DNA from: [Phialemoniopsis] sp. UDSM-2020
Lineage: Eukaryota > Ascomycota > Sordariomycetes > Thyridiales > Thyridiaceae
NCBI GenBank assembly: GCA_018873225.1
Contig: JAEILZ010000001.1
Location: 744,001 to 808,000 of the forward strand
DNA length: 64,000 nt
Reading direction: 5' to 3'
The notes beneath the pieces are model-generated. The model searched no databases and was not told the DNA's origin. It was given only the letters and a program-made list of their open reading frames with translations. Below are positions 22,881 to 34,947 of the stretch, piece after piece. The position numbers and the translations under genes are program-made. Numbering within the stretch: position 1 is the first letter of the stretch; every line of letters begins with the position of its first letter.

Positions 22881-23568
22881 GAAGAAGTAGTCAACAGTAA
22901 GCAGTAAGAGGACAGACACGGGGATGGAGCATTACGAAGCCCGGATGAGGCTTTGAAGACAGAGGATTACACGACGACGATGTCGCTTGATGATTAGCAA
23001 TGGTTTTGTACAGATCGGGTAAACAATATCACTCTGATCAAGTTAGTAATCCCATCTAATCACCGACCAGAGACCCAAAATGTGGAACGAAATGAAGCAA
23101 TTGAGGCAAAAGAACGAGGATTCCCCATCGGCGATAGCTGAGACCGGGGTTAAAGGATTTACCTAAAGCTTAAGAGCAGTTCCCTTCTTACAGGTCTCCA
23201 CACTGACCTGACGCTATCACCAATACGGGCAATCCGGCGAGCTCCCCACGTTGTCGTACAAGGTAGGCTTCTCAAAGATGCATGATTACACTTGAAACTG
23301 GCGCCCTCCAGTGCCGGAGCTATGGTATTTTGAGCGCGAACTTTTTTTACTTGTCGCATATCATGTCATTTCTAAGCTGCGTACGCCCGCCATTGAAGGA
23401 GCTACGACATGCTAATGTCCGTTGTTTCTCTTCAGCTCGTCTCGAGGCCGCCTGAATCGTGACGTATATCTCGCGTGCTAAAGGGTTTAAGACCTTGCCG
23501 CAACCTTAATGGCGTAGACTGTAGCTATATAAGGGCCAAGCATCGTCCCGTCTGCTTCCTTTTCGTTC
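22881..23568. other. Intergenic region: ABC transporter 3' end and aldo/keto reductase promoter
   Basis: No coding frame of note. Contains a TATA element at 23526-23532 for the downstream aldo/keto reductase gene. Confidence 0.6.
23526..23532 (+). promoter_or_regulatory. TATA box of the aldo/keto reductase gene
   Basis: TATATAA lies 37-43 bp upstream of the first in-frame ATG (23569). Fungal transcripts usually start some 30-60 bp or more past the TATA box, so this ATG would be at or just past the transcript start. The element therefore bears directly on which start codon is used. Confidence 0.6.
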
Positions 23569-24910
23569 ATGATGTCTTGTCTCTGTACATCTAGCTTGCT
23601 TCCGCGACGTCTTCTTTCATCCCTTAGAACGATACCCCTCATTGAGCAATCCTATCCTACTACCACCACCTCCAACATCACCACCCAATTGAACGCCCAG
23701 CAGCTTCGAGTAAGCCACTACCAGACCAGAAGAAGTAGCTCGACTCAGCAGCAGCGCACCGCAGCCACCATGTCCGCCCCAGCCATCCCCGCCGCCCTGC
23801 AAAAGAGCCTCGACTCCTCCAAAGTCGAGTACGTCCGCCTCGGCACCTCCGGCCTGCGCGTCTCGGTGCCCATCCTGGGCGCCATGGGCCTGGGCACGCC
23901 CAAATGGGCGCCCTGGGTCCTGCCCGAGGAGGAGTCGATCGCCGTGCTGAAGGCCGCGTGGGACCGGGGCATCACGACCTGGGACACGGCCAACATGTAC
24001 TCCAACGGCGTGAGCGAGGAGGTCATCGGCAAGGCCATCCGCCAGCACAACATCCCGCGGCACAAGCTCGTGATCATGACAAAGGGGTACGTCACGGTCG
24101 GCGAGGAGCCCGGCATCAGCGGCACGGTGTGGAGGGAGAAGATGCGGGCGACCAAGGACTACTCCAACAACGGCGGTAAGCTCTTGTTCTTTCAATGCTT
24201 CACGACCACGGACACCTGACTAACACCACAATCGCACAGGTCTCTCCCGCGCCGCCCTCTTCGACGCCGTCGACGCCTCCCTCGCCCGCCTCGGCACCTC
24301 GTACATCGACCTGTACCAGATCCACCGCTTTGACTACGACACGCCCATCGAGGAGACCATGGAGGCCCTGCACGACCTCGTGCGCGCCGGCAAGATCCGC
24401 TACATCGGCGCCTCGTCCATGTGGGCGACGCAATTCGCCCGCATGCAGGCCGTCGCCGAGCAGCGCGGCTGGACGAAATTTGTCTCGATGCAAAACGTGT
24501 ACAACCTGCTCTACCGCGAGGAGGAGCGCGAGATGATCCGCTTCTGCAAGGACACGGGCGTCGCCGTGATTCCATGGGGCCCCATGGCGGGCGGCAAGCT
24601 GGCGCGGCCCCTTGGCGGCGAGGGCGACTCGGTGCGGGCTAAGGGGTTCTCGCCGTACGGCAAGGACCTGTCCGAGGCTGACACTGAGATCGTGCGCCGG
24701 GTAGAAAAGGTCGCCAAGGACAAGGGGTGGCCGATGAGTATTGTCGCCATGGCGTGGACGCGTAGCAAGGGCACGATCCCCATTGTCGGGTTCAACTCGG
24801 TCAAGCGCGTCGACGACGCGTGCGAGCTGCGGGGCAAGACGCTGACCGAGGACGAGGTCAAGTACCTCGACGAGCCGTATGTACCCAAGGCTGTCATTGG
24901 GCACTTTTAG
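23569..24910 (+). CDS. Aldo/keto reductase with possible mitochondrial presequence
   Basis: NAD(P)H-dependent reductase of the YakC/Yeast-YPL088W type (versiconal-hemiacetal-acetate-reductase-like group). Exons are 23569-24175 and 24240-24910, giving 425 aa from the first ATG or 358 aa from the ATG at 23770. The catalytic tetrad is present (long-form numbers): Asp139 and Tyr144 in WDTANMYSNG, Lys172 in IMTKGY and His231 in YQIHRFD; the NADP-binding segment GFNSVKRVDDA is near the C-terminus. The first 67 residues are rich in Ser, Thr, Arg and Leu with a single acidic residue, as in a matrix-targeting presequence. The ATG at 23770 (CCACCATG) has the better initiation context, so cytosolic and mitochondrial forms could both be made. 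The physiological substrate is unknown. Confidence 0.9.
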
Positions 24911-25091
24911 AGATGCTGTAGAGCTTGTAGCCTGAAAGAATTGATATCCCTTGATGTAAATGATGTGCAATATTCACTTCGCGCTTGAATGGCTTCTCCT
25001 GATGTGTCCATGTGGTCGGCCATTTTCTGTGACTTGGGAGCTGATCTTGGTTCTGTATTATTTTAGCAATTCCAAACCCTGCCCAGGTCCC

Positions 25092-27005
25092 CTAGAACGT
25101 AAAATCCTTTTGCTCCAGCACAGACTCGAGCGTAGAGTCGCCTAGCACCCGCGCCGTCTTCTTTAGGCAGCCCGCAAGCCACTTCCTCTCCGCCGCAGGC
25201 GTACCCTCCGTGCTGACAGTCAGCGTCAGTGGCCAGGCCATGAGCGTGGCGAGCTTGGGCGGTAGACCGGAAAAGTCCTCACCCGCGCTGGCACCGTCGT
25301 CGTCGCTCCGTGTGCGGGCCGCTGCGCCGCCGTGATTTGTCTGCGAGTCGTAGTCGAGGAAGAACTGCATGCCGGCGCAGACATCGCGCGCCAGGCTTTC
25401 GATGTTAGACCGGCACTCGGCGTGTTCCTTTGTGGCGATCGGGTACGCCGAGCCCTTGTACGTTAGCATCGGCGAGGGAAGGGTCGCGAGGCGCATGCTG
25501 TTTGTCGCGATGCGGGCGGCGCGGTAGCGGTTCCAGACGGCGGCGTGGCCTGGAGAGGCGTAGGCGGGCATGCCCTGAGTAGATGGGTCGGCGGCGTCGG
25601 GTGCGAAGCCCTCAGTCCATTCGGGCGGGAGGCTGGCTGCCCATGCGGCGAATGCCTGGTCGAGTTCTTGAGCGTCCTCGCGGATTTTTGCGAGACCGTC
25701 GGGGCCGAAGCGATCTAATGATCTGGATCGGAGGAGTGATAGGCGGACCAAGAGAGCGTCTAGTGCTAGCACAGGGCCTTCCTCACCGTATTCCTGGCCG
25801 TCTGCCATCCATGATGGTACGGGGATGCCGCGGAGGATACATGTGCGAACCTTGTCGCGGTGTCAGTGAACTCTACCGCCGTAAATTGTGTTTCAAACAG
25901 ACTCACGATCTGTCTCCGCACGGCCCTGTCTAAGGCCAGGTTCGCCCTCATCTTTCTGTCCCGCCGCAGCTTTAGCAGCACCGCCGCGCCCTTGTGGTGC
26001 GCAAAGTTCTTCCAGAAGCGCGAGCCAACCTTGTCCTGCTCGGGCGGTCGGGCCCCCTCCCTCCTCTGGTAGCTAAACATTGTGTTCTGTCCGTATCAGT
26101 CAGTCAAAGTACTCTGAAAGCCGTAGCTCCCATCAGATCAAAATCACAAACCTCGTAATATGCCATAAGCATGCTCGCCATAAGCAAGTCGTCCAACAAA
26201 ACAGGGTCCACCTCCGCAACACGGACCTGCTCGTTCGCCGCCACCACGCACCGCTGGTACAGCCGCACCGCCTCGGCCGTGGCGTCCGCGACACCCCGCG
26301 CGCGCCCAAACACAGCGTGCGTGACTGCTGACAGCGCGAGGTCGAGCACGGAGCCCTGTGGCGCGCGGTCCCAGCGGGGCAGGACGTAGGCCGTGTACTC
26401 ATGGCCCAGGTCGGGCAGCTCGTCGAGGCGAAAGACGAAGTTGTGCGCCCAGTAGTTGAAGGCCTGCAGCTCGACGGGGCAGGCCTGCGAGGGCTCGCGA
26501 TGGATGATCATAAACGGCGCCGCGAAGACGCCCGTCAGCTCGCGCGGCTGCTGCATCACGGGCTTGGGGTCAGCGCCAGGAGGCTTGGGCCTCCAGCGCC
26601 AGGGCGGGAGCTCGGTGAGGTGCCCGTCGGCGGTGTTGTAGCCGGTCTTACTCGTGGTAGTGGTGAGAGGGCGTGCAGCCGGCTGAGGCTGGGGTTGCAG
26701 TGGCTCAGCCTCCTCGTCGGCTGCGGCGGCACCGGCATCCTTGCCACGGCGTGGGCGGCGGGCCTGGCCCCGGGCAAAGGCATTCTCGGAGCGGAACTGC
26801 AAGCCGGTCTCCGCGCCATGATCCCAGTCACAGGATCGGCCGGCCTTGCGGCAGCGGTCGCAGACGGGCCGGATGGTGTCGCACTGCGGGTGGCGTATGT
26901 TACTTCAGCGGCTCAAGCAGACAATCTGTCGAGACAACCCTGCCCATGGCTTACCTTGACACGGCGCTTCTTGCACGTGCGACAGCCTGCGCTCGGGTAG
27001 GTCAT
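25092..27005 (-). CDS. Zn(II)2Cys6 transcription factor
   Basis: DNA-binding nuclear regulator. Minus-strand exons are 27005-26955, 26883-26152, 26086-25907 and 25850-25092, all joined in phase 0, giving 573 aa. The zinc cluster is split by intron 1: C8, C11, C18, C25, C28 and C35, with the linker GCRTCKKRRVK / CDTIRPVCDRC. This opening is typical of the Fungal_trans_2 (DUF3468) group, small-cluster regulators often found beside metabolic genes. A basic, then Gln/Pro-rich linker follows (residues about 50-95), then the helical middle domain. It is transcribed in the same direction as the 4CL-like gene upstream of it and convergently with the aldo/keto reductase, so it could regulate either. 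That is inference. Confidence 0.9.
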
Positions 27006-27532
27006 GGCACAGCGAGCGTGCGCGACGGTTTCAGTCGTACTCAATCGTTATGATGTTTCCATATCTTCCCGAGCAGTGAGGTTAATGTAGACTTGTGAGT
27101 GAACAATCTTCGTCCACACTCCCATGAAAGTGCAAGAAAGTTGAACTAATGGAGCGTCTGACGTCGTAAGATTCAAGCATGCCTGGAGGTCTGGACCGCC
27201 TAAGAATGGTTGCTGACTAGTGGACCCCGGCCGGCTTTAAGGTGCTGTGGAACAAAACCTCTGGGCGGTCCATCATCACCATACTAGTCGATGAAATATG
27301 GTCGGCGCTGACGTTCTCTTCGATATGCTGGCAACACCCTGGCCGAGTGCTGAATGAAGGGGTTCTACCCCTATCCAAATTAGACTACACGGTCACCGCA
27401 CAGAGAGTAGACAATTCGGTAAAGGTCTAATATCATGATTGATTCCAATTGATGCGCTAGACAAATAACAAGCTGGAAAAGATCAGTTTCAGTATACAAT
27501 ATCTATCTCTATTCCCAACGCACTGGCCCTCT
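27006..27532. other. Intergenic region: regulator promoter and 4CL-like gene 3' end
   Basis: No coding frame. It holds the promoter of the minus-strand zinc-cluster gene and the downstream region of the 4CL-like gene. I see no distinctive operator, though a palindrome search for CGG triplets was not possible by eye. Confidence 0.5.
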
Positions 27533-29536
27533 CTACAACTTGGTGTCCCTCCTCTTCTTCTGGTAGACCATGTACTCCTTGCCGTGTACCTTGCCGTCGC
27601 GCATCACCCGCCGCAGGATCTTGCCGCTCGGCGACTTGGGGATCGCCTCGACAAACACGATGCCGCCCTTGAGCCACTTGTACCGCGCCGTCCTCTTCTC
27701 CACCACGGCCTTGAGCTCCTCCGCCAGCTTTCTCAGGGACTCGTCGTCGCCGCCCCGGCCCGCCGCGGGGACGACGAACGCGCGCGGCCACTCTGTCGCC
27801 TCGGACTCGTCGTACACGCCCACCACACCGGCGTCCGCGCAACCCTCGCAGCTGTTGAGCACGGCCTCGAGCTCGGCCGGGGCGACCTGGTACGCGCGCA
27901 CCTTGATCAGCTCCTTGAGGCGGTCCGTGATGCGCAGGTAACCCCCGGCGTCGATCGTACCGACGTCGCCCGTCTTGAACCACCCGTCGCGCGTCAGCGC
28001 CTCCTTGCTGCTAGACATGTCCGGTTTTGCGCCAGGTTCTAACCCTCCGAACGGTAGGTACGCCGTCATCAACCCGGGAGACCGGACCAGAATCTCTCCA
28101 GGCGTGTCCACCGCCGCGGCGTAGACGACCCCCTTGCCGTCGCTGCTCTGCTCCTCGGCCGCGATGGTCACCTCGACGCCCCAGTGCGGCCGTCCGCTGT
28201 CGCCGCCGTGCGCGTTCATGTCGGCCTCGGTGATCCCGGGCTGCAGCGTCGTGCTGCACGCCTCCGACAGGCCGTAGCCCAGGCGGATGCGGAAGCCCAG
28301 GCGGCGGTACACATGCACGACGACCTCGTGGCCGAGCGGCGCGCCGCCCGTCATGCCGCACACAACCGACTTGAACGCGCCCTTCTTCGCAAACGGTTCG
28401 ACGAGCGGGCTCTTGGCCAGCATGACGGCGATGGGGGGCGCCATGTGCAGCATCGTGACTTTCCGGTGGGGCACGGCGTCGAGCATCGTCGGCAGGCTGA
28501 ACTGCGACATGGTCCAGACGGTCGAGCCGGCGGCGACGCCGAGCAAAAAGATGTTGCAGAGGCCGAAGACGTGGTAGAAGGGCACGTAGCCGAGCCAGCT
28601 CTGGCGCTGGCCGCGGTAGTAGTCGGCGTCGTGCCACAGCGAGGCGACGGAGAAGTTGAGCGCGTCGTGCGAGATGAGCACGCCCTTAGACCGGCCCGAC
28701 GTGCCGGAGGACCAGAGGATCACGGCGGTGCGCGACTTGGCCGTCTCGGGCGGCATGACGGCCGCCTCGGCCAGGGGCTCCGGGGTCGAGATGAGCAGGT
28801 CCTTCCAGTCGTACTGGCCGTGCACGTTCGAGTGCTTCTCGACGGTGTCGATCTGCGGGTATGTGTCGTGGTTGGCGTCGACGACAAAGATCGGGATCTT
28901 CTTAAAGAACTCGGTGTCGGCCTGGCCCCGGAGGGCTTCGCGCATGTTGTCGAGGCACGCCTTGGCCGTGATGATGACGCGCGGGCGCGAGTTCTGCAGG
29001 ATCCACGAGATCTCGTCGCTCGTGAGGGCTGGCGAGACGAGCGTGGCGGTCAGCCCGGAGGCGAGGACGCCGAAGACGACGGGGGCGAAGGGCAGGCAGT
29101 TGGGCAGCTGGACGAGGACGACGGGGGCGATGGTCGGGTCGGCGCAGGTCGGCGTCGGCGGCAGGGTGTGCGTCTCGTTGGGGTTGAGGCCCAGGGCGTG
29201 TAGGCCCGCGGCCAGGGACAGGGCATCCTGCTTGATTTGTGCGTAGGTGAGGGCGCGGTCTGCTCGATGATACGATTAGTTATGCGTTCGTCGGCTGTCC
29301 CACCCCAACGAGCGGTGGACGCTGGTCGCAGCGGGCGGCATCTTGTTCTTACCTGACTTGTGCTCGACAAAGATCTTTCGCTGGTCCTCGACGTGGGGGA
29401 CGACCTGGGATGCTGGCGTCCGCTCGTTCTGGCTCTTGAATGGCTGGTCAAAGACATAGTGGAAGGTGTTTCGGAGCGGCAGGTGGCTTGGTGCGGCGCC
29501 GGCATACGCCAGCTTCCCGTGGCCTTGTCCCGACAT
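27533..29536 (-). CDS. 4-coumarate:CoA-ligase-like acyl-CoA synthetase (ANL superfamily)
   Basis: ATP-dependent adenylation and thioesterification of an acid (aromatic or medium chain). Exons are 29536-29353 and 27533-29259, giving 636 aa. Motifs: ATP/AMP loop SSGTSGRSKG (245-254), the YGLSEACSTT motif, GWFKTGDVG, the hinge DRLKELIKVRAYQVAP and the catalytic-lysine motif PKSPSGKILRR near the C-terminus. All core residues are present. The first 70 residues precede the adenylation domain, as in other fungal 4CL-like proteins. The protein ends RDTKL; TKL is at best a weak relative of the peroxisomal signal, unlike the clean SKL of the second ligase in this window. The start is the only ATG before the intron in frame. 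Confidence 0.9.
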
Positions 29537-31109
29537 CTCGAGCTACTGGTCCGCTGTGTGTGCTGTAGTCCGTTCTCGGTGCTATTATGCTCTCCTGCTG
29601 ATTCGACTGCTGCGTACTCGTTGGGGTATCGTATTGTATTGCGTTTGGAGGGAATGAAGAACAAAGAGTCAAGAGGAAAGGATTCAGCCGCCCGGACAAG
29701 ACTCGCTTGAGATATTCAGGCACAAGCTCTCCGCCAGGACCCCCACAGGAGCTTCGCAACCAGAGAAACGAGGCGTTATGAATGCCCGAATGCGCTTCTT
29801 CCGGCCGAGGCCCCACGCCAAAATGCTTCAATTGGCCAATACCGGCTCCTGCAATGCCAAGTAGGTATGGTAGGGCCCTGCAATAAAAGAATGGCCGGCC
29901 AGCAGAACACGAAGCAGGGGATCGAAGGGAGTTTTCCCCTCACCCACTGGCCTCTCGGCAGTTTTTTCTCCAACCCCAAGCCGCAAAGACAGCACTGGAA
30001 GGTTGCTCAATGCTCCACCACGCTTGCAAAGTATCCACTCTCCCCAGATCCGAGCGAGGCATAACATTTTCCCCGATTAGCGGGTCCTCTTCAGCGTAGC
30101 TCGGCTTCGGCTCGTCACGGTCCAAGCCACCGACTCTGTAGTCTAGGCCCGACCGGATGTGATGGACTAGGGAGCGGCCTTGAAGTTTTCGGCCCCGGGA
30201 TGGGTACACGGCTTGTGTGTAGCCCGTGTAACGCTGAGAGTGGCTCCGGTGATACAATACAAGATCACTGTCTGTCTGTTCCCCGGTGTTCAAGCCGGTT
30301 TACTTCACATGCAATACGTCAATGAATCAAAGATTTGATACTCATCGGGTTATAATGAGAGGACAAGCGACACTACGACAGCATCAAACCACCCAAGTGG
30401 GTGACAGATCAGTTGACGGTTTACCTCACGAATGTACCTCAATGTTAACTGATTAACAGGATTATCCCACTGCCTAAGCGTGTATGAATCATTTCGTCTG
30501 TCAGAAATTTGGGGTAGAGATTGATGCAAAACCGTCAACCTTTCATGCCACCGTGACAGCTTCGCCGCCAGCGCTGCACGACAGCATGTGACCCATAAGC
30601 TCACGGGGACACACACGACAAGTTCTAGAGCTTTTCCCATGACGCACAATGTTGCTAGCTCATCGCAACCCTAAGGCAGGCACACTCGGCGTTCAACATA
30701 TGAAAAGGCAGACTATCAGGCTGTCGGCGCCCCCGGACATTGTCATTTCTCGATCGAAGAGGCAGCCAGATGGCGGGGTCCTCAATCGCAGCATGGCTGA
30801 GCAAGTCGTCAGTGGTTGGACGCAACCCCCTGTCATTATGGGGATATGGCTGGCTCGCTGGCCTATCTCACGTCGCATTGGCAATGGGGCATCGCGACCT
30901 GCATGAGCGCCGTCAGCTGAAGGCGCTGTCGAGGCTCAGCGCTTAAGATCGTGGACATGGCGTCATGGCTGCCTGAGAGTTGTTTCTCGATGCCCGCGTT
31001 GTGCGCTCGCGATTACCAGGTCTTGTCGCCTCATTATTATAGACTGGGTGTCGTCCATTGATCTTTTCTGGTTGAGCCGGAACCGCGCCCAATACTTATC
31101 GCAACCATC
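29537..31109. other. Intergenic region at the change in gene style
   Basis: About 1.6 kb between divergent genes (4CL-like minus, NLR-like plus), holding both promoters. No coding frame with motifs. By eye, it also separates the strongly C/G-ending codon usage on the left from weaker bias on the right. I found no transposon remnant or direct repeat to explain the change. Confidence 0.55.
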
Positions 31110-34100
31110 ATGACAACGACTACGGCGAATGACAGGCCCCTCTGCCTGCTGGCCCTTGGTAAACCGACCCAAGCATCAAATGACCAAATGCCTGCGCAAC
31201 TGCTCACAATGACCCAGATGGCGGAGGTATCCGTGGACTCTCCGAGTTAGTGGTCCTCGAGGAGATCATGAATCGCATCAAATTTGACCTCGATGCGGAT
31301 GAAGACCTTCTCCCCGCTGACTTCTTCGACCTCATCGGCGGCACATCGACCGGAGGGTAAGCCTTGGACTTGGCAATCGAATCAAATTATATCGCTAACC
31401 TCTGTCACGTTGCAGCTTGATCGCACTATTACTGGGTCGATTGCGTCGGTCGGTGCCACAGGCCAGGAGGGAATACGTGCGTATTGCCGAAGAGGTCTTC
31501 TCCATGCCCAAGTACCTCAAGAAGAACACATTCGAGGGCCAGAAGTTGGAGGACGCGGTGAAACGCCTTTTAGGGAATGATCGTAGCAACGAGCGAATGC
31601 TAGAGAGAGGCAGCAGTTGCAAAGTGTGAGTATTCCGCCGGCAAAGATTGCAAAATATTCGACTTGGCGGCTGATCTCTCTTCAAGGTTCGTGTGCGCCG
31701 TTCCGCAGCAAGACGTCAAAGCTCGGGGAGGGCCGCGTCTCTTCAGGACCTACGGAGTCCGCGAGAACCGCTCGTTCAACTGCACCATTTGGGAGGCTTG
31801 CCGTGCGACTTCAGCGGCGCCGACGTATTTTGAGCCTATCAAGATCGGCGACGAGGGCGAGGAGGAGACCTTCGTGGATGGCGGGCTCGGCTACAATAAC
31901 CCGGTGGAACAGGTGCTAGAGGAAGCAGCACGCGTCTTTCCCGGGCGCAAGGTGGCCTGCGTCGTGAGCATCGGAACGGGCGTCGCCAACGTCATCAAGT
32001 TCCCGAGCTCGCCAAAGACGAGCCCCTTGAAGCTAATCAACGCACTCAAGACCATGGCCACCGAGTCAGACACGACGGCCGAAAGAGTGTATCGGCGCTT
32101 TGAGAAGGTCGAGTCGACATACTTCCGTTTCAGCGTCGACCGCGGTCTCCAGGACATCTCGCTGGAAGAATGGAAGGAGCTTTCTAAGGTGCGCACATTC
32201 ACGACAGAGTATCTGAATCAGCAGGTGGTATCGAAACAAGTCGACAAGATCGTCGCGGCGATGCTTGCATCCAAGGCAGTCGACCAAAATGGCTCGAGAA
32301 CAGTCCACCTTTCAACTTCAGGCTCTAATTCCCAATCGACTCTGCCATCAGCAGAGGCGCGTCTGACACTGCAATGGAAACCAGATGAAGGGTCCATCCC
32401 AAGTTTTCTCTATACCACAAACGAACTAGCATCTCATAGTATGTAGCCTTCGATCTTTATATAGTCACGGTCTGACTCCCGTTAGTTGTTGTGTCAAAAG
32501 TCTCACGACTCCGCCATATGGTCATTCCCTTCGTTCGGAACACAGACTTTGTCGGACGCAGTACCGAGATTGATCAGATTATGGCAAAAGTCCCTCCGAG
32601 TGCTGATCCGGACGGTTGCCAAATGACTGTCCTGCAAGGACTCGGAGGCATTGGCAAGACGCAGATCGCTCTCGAAGCTGCCTACCGAGTTAGTAAGACA
32701 CATGAGTGTTCCATCTTCTGGGTCCCGGTCATCGATACCGCTGCATTCGAAGCAGCCTATCGAGAAATCGGCCGAAAGCTACAGGTACCGGGCATTGATG
32801 AAGAGCGGGCAGATGTCAAGAGACTCGTCAGGACGGCACTCAGCCAAAGCAAGGATGAGTGGTTTATGATCGTCGATAACGCCGATGACCTAGACTTGCT
32901 CTTCGGGAACACTGCATTGAGCAAGTACCTTCCATCGAGCCCCAGAGGGTCGATACTCTTCACCACCAGAACACGCGAGCTCGTCGACAAACTCGACATC
33001 CCCCGCCGAAATGTCATACACGTAGACGAGATGAGCAGACCCGAGGCAACAAAGCTCATGCAGCAGATTCTAGACGAAAAGCACATGAGCGACGTCGAAA
33101 GCGTGTCACAGTTGCTCGACTTCCTGACCGACCTTCCACTTGCTATCAAGCAGGCTTCGGCTTACATCTACAAGACCGACATAACGACACAGCGTTATCT
33201 AGAGCATTGCCGATCCAGCGACTCTACCTTTACGGCATTGCTTAGCAAAGACTTCGAAGACCGTGGCCGGTACAGGAATACCCAAAACCCCGTCGCGACG
33301 ACGTGGCTGATCTCCTTCGACCACATCTCGCGGGACAATCCGCTTGCGGCTCAGTACTTAAAGTACATGGGGTTTCTTTCTGAGAAAGACGTTCCCGCGG
33401 AGCTCTTCGCCTCGAAAGACGATGATGAGCTTGACAGGGATGAAGCCATCGGTGCTTTGAGAGCCTACGCCTTTATTACCCAGCGAGTCAACCAAGACTC
33501 GTACGATATGCATCGACTTGTGCGATTAGCAATGCGCAATTGGCTCGCGCAGAGGAATAGTCTAGAGCAGGGTGTCACAAGTCTGTTGAAACATCTGAAC
33601 AAAGTATACCCTCGCCCAAATCACGAAAACAAAGAAATTTGGATGAAGTATCTACCGCACGCCGTGGTTGCTTTGGAGTTTCGCGAGCATTCGACTGCGA
33701 TACGGACCAAGTCGGAGTTATTGCAGCATGTGGCTCAGGGCTATATACTTGAGGGCCGTTACCTGGCTGCGGAACTACTTCTGAAAGAATCAGTTGGGAT
33801 GAGGGAGCTAAAGTTGGGGAAGAAGCATCCCGCAACCCTGGACGCGATGGAATACCTTGGAGTTGCACTGCGGAAACAAGAAAAGTACGACGAGTCCGAA
33901 ATCATCATCTCCGAGACTATCGAGCTCAGCAGACAGGTCTGGGGCGATAAGCACGAGGCGACGCTGAGCAGCATGGCGAGTCTGGCGGATGCGCTCCACG
34001 GGCAAAAGAGGTACGAGGAAGCCAGAGTCATGCATGTCAAGGTCCTAGCTCTGCGGAAGGAACTGCTTGGTGATGAGCACCACGACACAATCAGCGGCAT

Positions 34101-34785
34101 GGAGGGTCTTGCCCGCGTGCTTAACAGGCAGAAGAAGTTCGACGAGGCTGAAGAGCTGTACTTCACGGTCATCTCAATAAGAGAACGATTACACGGAGCA
34201 AGCCATCCTAGAACACTCCGGAGTCGGCACAATCTGGCAGTCACGCTCGATCATCACGGTAAACACGAGGAGTCCAGAGCAATTGAGACCGAGGTGCTCG
34301 CAATGCGTCGAGAAGTGTCCGGAGCCGAGCACCCAGACACAATCTCGTGCATGATGAATCTAGCCAACGCCCTTGGCAATCTTGGGAAATACGACGAGTC
34401 CCTGGAACTTGGGAAAGAGGTCTTTGCCCTCCACAAAAAGGCCTTTGGCGAGAGACACCCAATCACAGTTTCAAGCATGAAGAACCTCGGAATCGCATAC
34501 GGCGATCTCGGACGGCATGAGGAAGCAGCGAAGGTAGAAGCCGAAGTGCTTGTTGTGAGACGAGAGATCTTTGGCGAGAAGCACCCTTCGACAATCTCGG
34601 CATTGAAGAATCTTGCAGTCACGTTGGGTAGGCTGAAGAGATTCGCAGAGGCTAAGGAGCTACTTGCCGAGGCGGTGGCGTTGAGCAATGAGGTGCTTGG
34701 CGAGGAACATGCAACCACAGTCAGCTGCGTACACAACTTCGAGTTAACGTCTCGGAGGTTAAGGCAATATTTGGCCGCAAAATAA
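31110..34785 (+). CDS. NLR-like protein: patatin phospholipase + NB-ARC ATPase + TPR repeats
   Basis: Three-part fungal NLR-like receptor. Exons are 31110-31158, 31218-31356, 31416-31625, 31687-32438 and 32486-34785, giving 1149 aa. The N-terminal patatin-like lipase is intact: oxyanion motif DGGGIRG (17-23), nucleophile Ser60 in GTSTG and catalytic Asp197 in DGGLG. The NB-ARC domain has the P-loop GLGGIGKT (435-442), Walker B FMIVDNADD (from about 510), the sensor-like SILFTTR and the GLPL-like DLPLAIKQ. From residue 822 come seven complete 42-residue TPRs and a final partial one. In fungi this architecture includes Neurospora PLP-1, which triggers germling-regulated death with SEC-9, so a role in non-self recognition or regulated cell death is plausible. 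No HeLo or HET domain is seen. All three active modules look functional. Confidence 0.94.
33799..34782 (+). repeat. Array of seven to eight 126-bp TPR-coding repeats
   Basis: Inside the NLR-like gene, a 42-codon unit recurs with the pattern LG..HP.T......LA..L...K..EA......AL. The copies have clearly diverged from one another, unlike the near-identical repeats of rapidly evolving fungal NLRs, so recent concerted expansion is not evident. Confidence 0.85.
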
Positions 34786-34947
34786 TGCTCGAGAGTACCA
34801 TCCAGGCGAGAAGTACCATGATTTAAGGAAGCAAAGCAAGGAGTTTCAGGAGCTTGAAGTCATGGGGGTTTAGCCTTCACAGGAGCGAATCTTTGTAAAA
34901 TGTCCTTGAGATGCAAAAAGAATTGACCTCATCCAGAATCGAGCAAT

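Noticed and set aside
27533..27550. TKL at the end of the 4CL-like enzyme as a peroxisomal signal
   Set aside because: Thr at the first position is outside the usual PTS1 consensus, so I do not claim peroxisomal import, in contrast to the clear SKL at 55179 and 58400.
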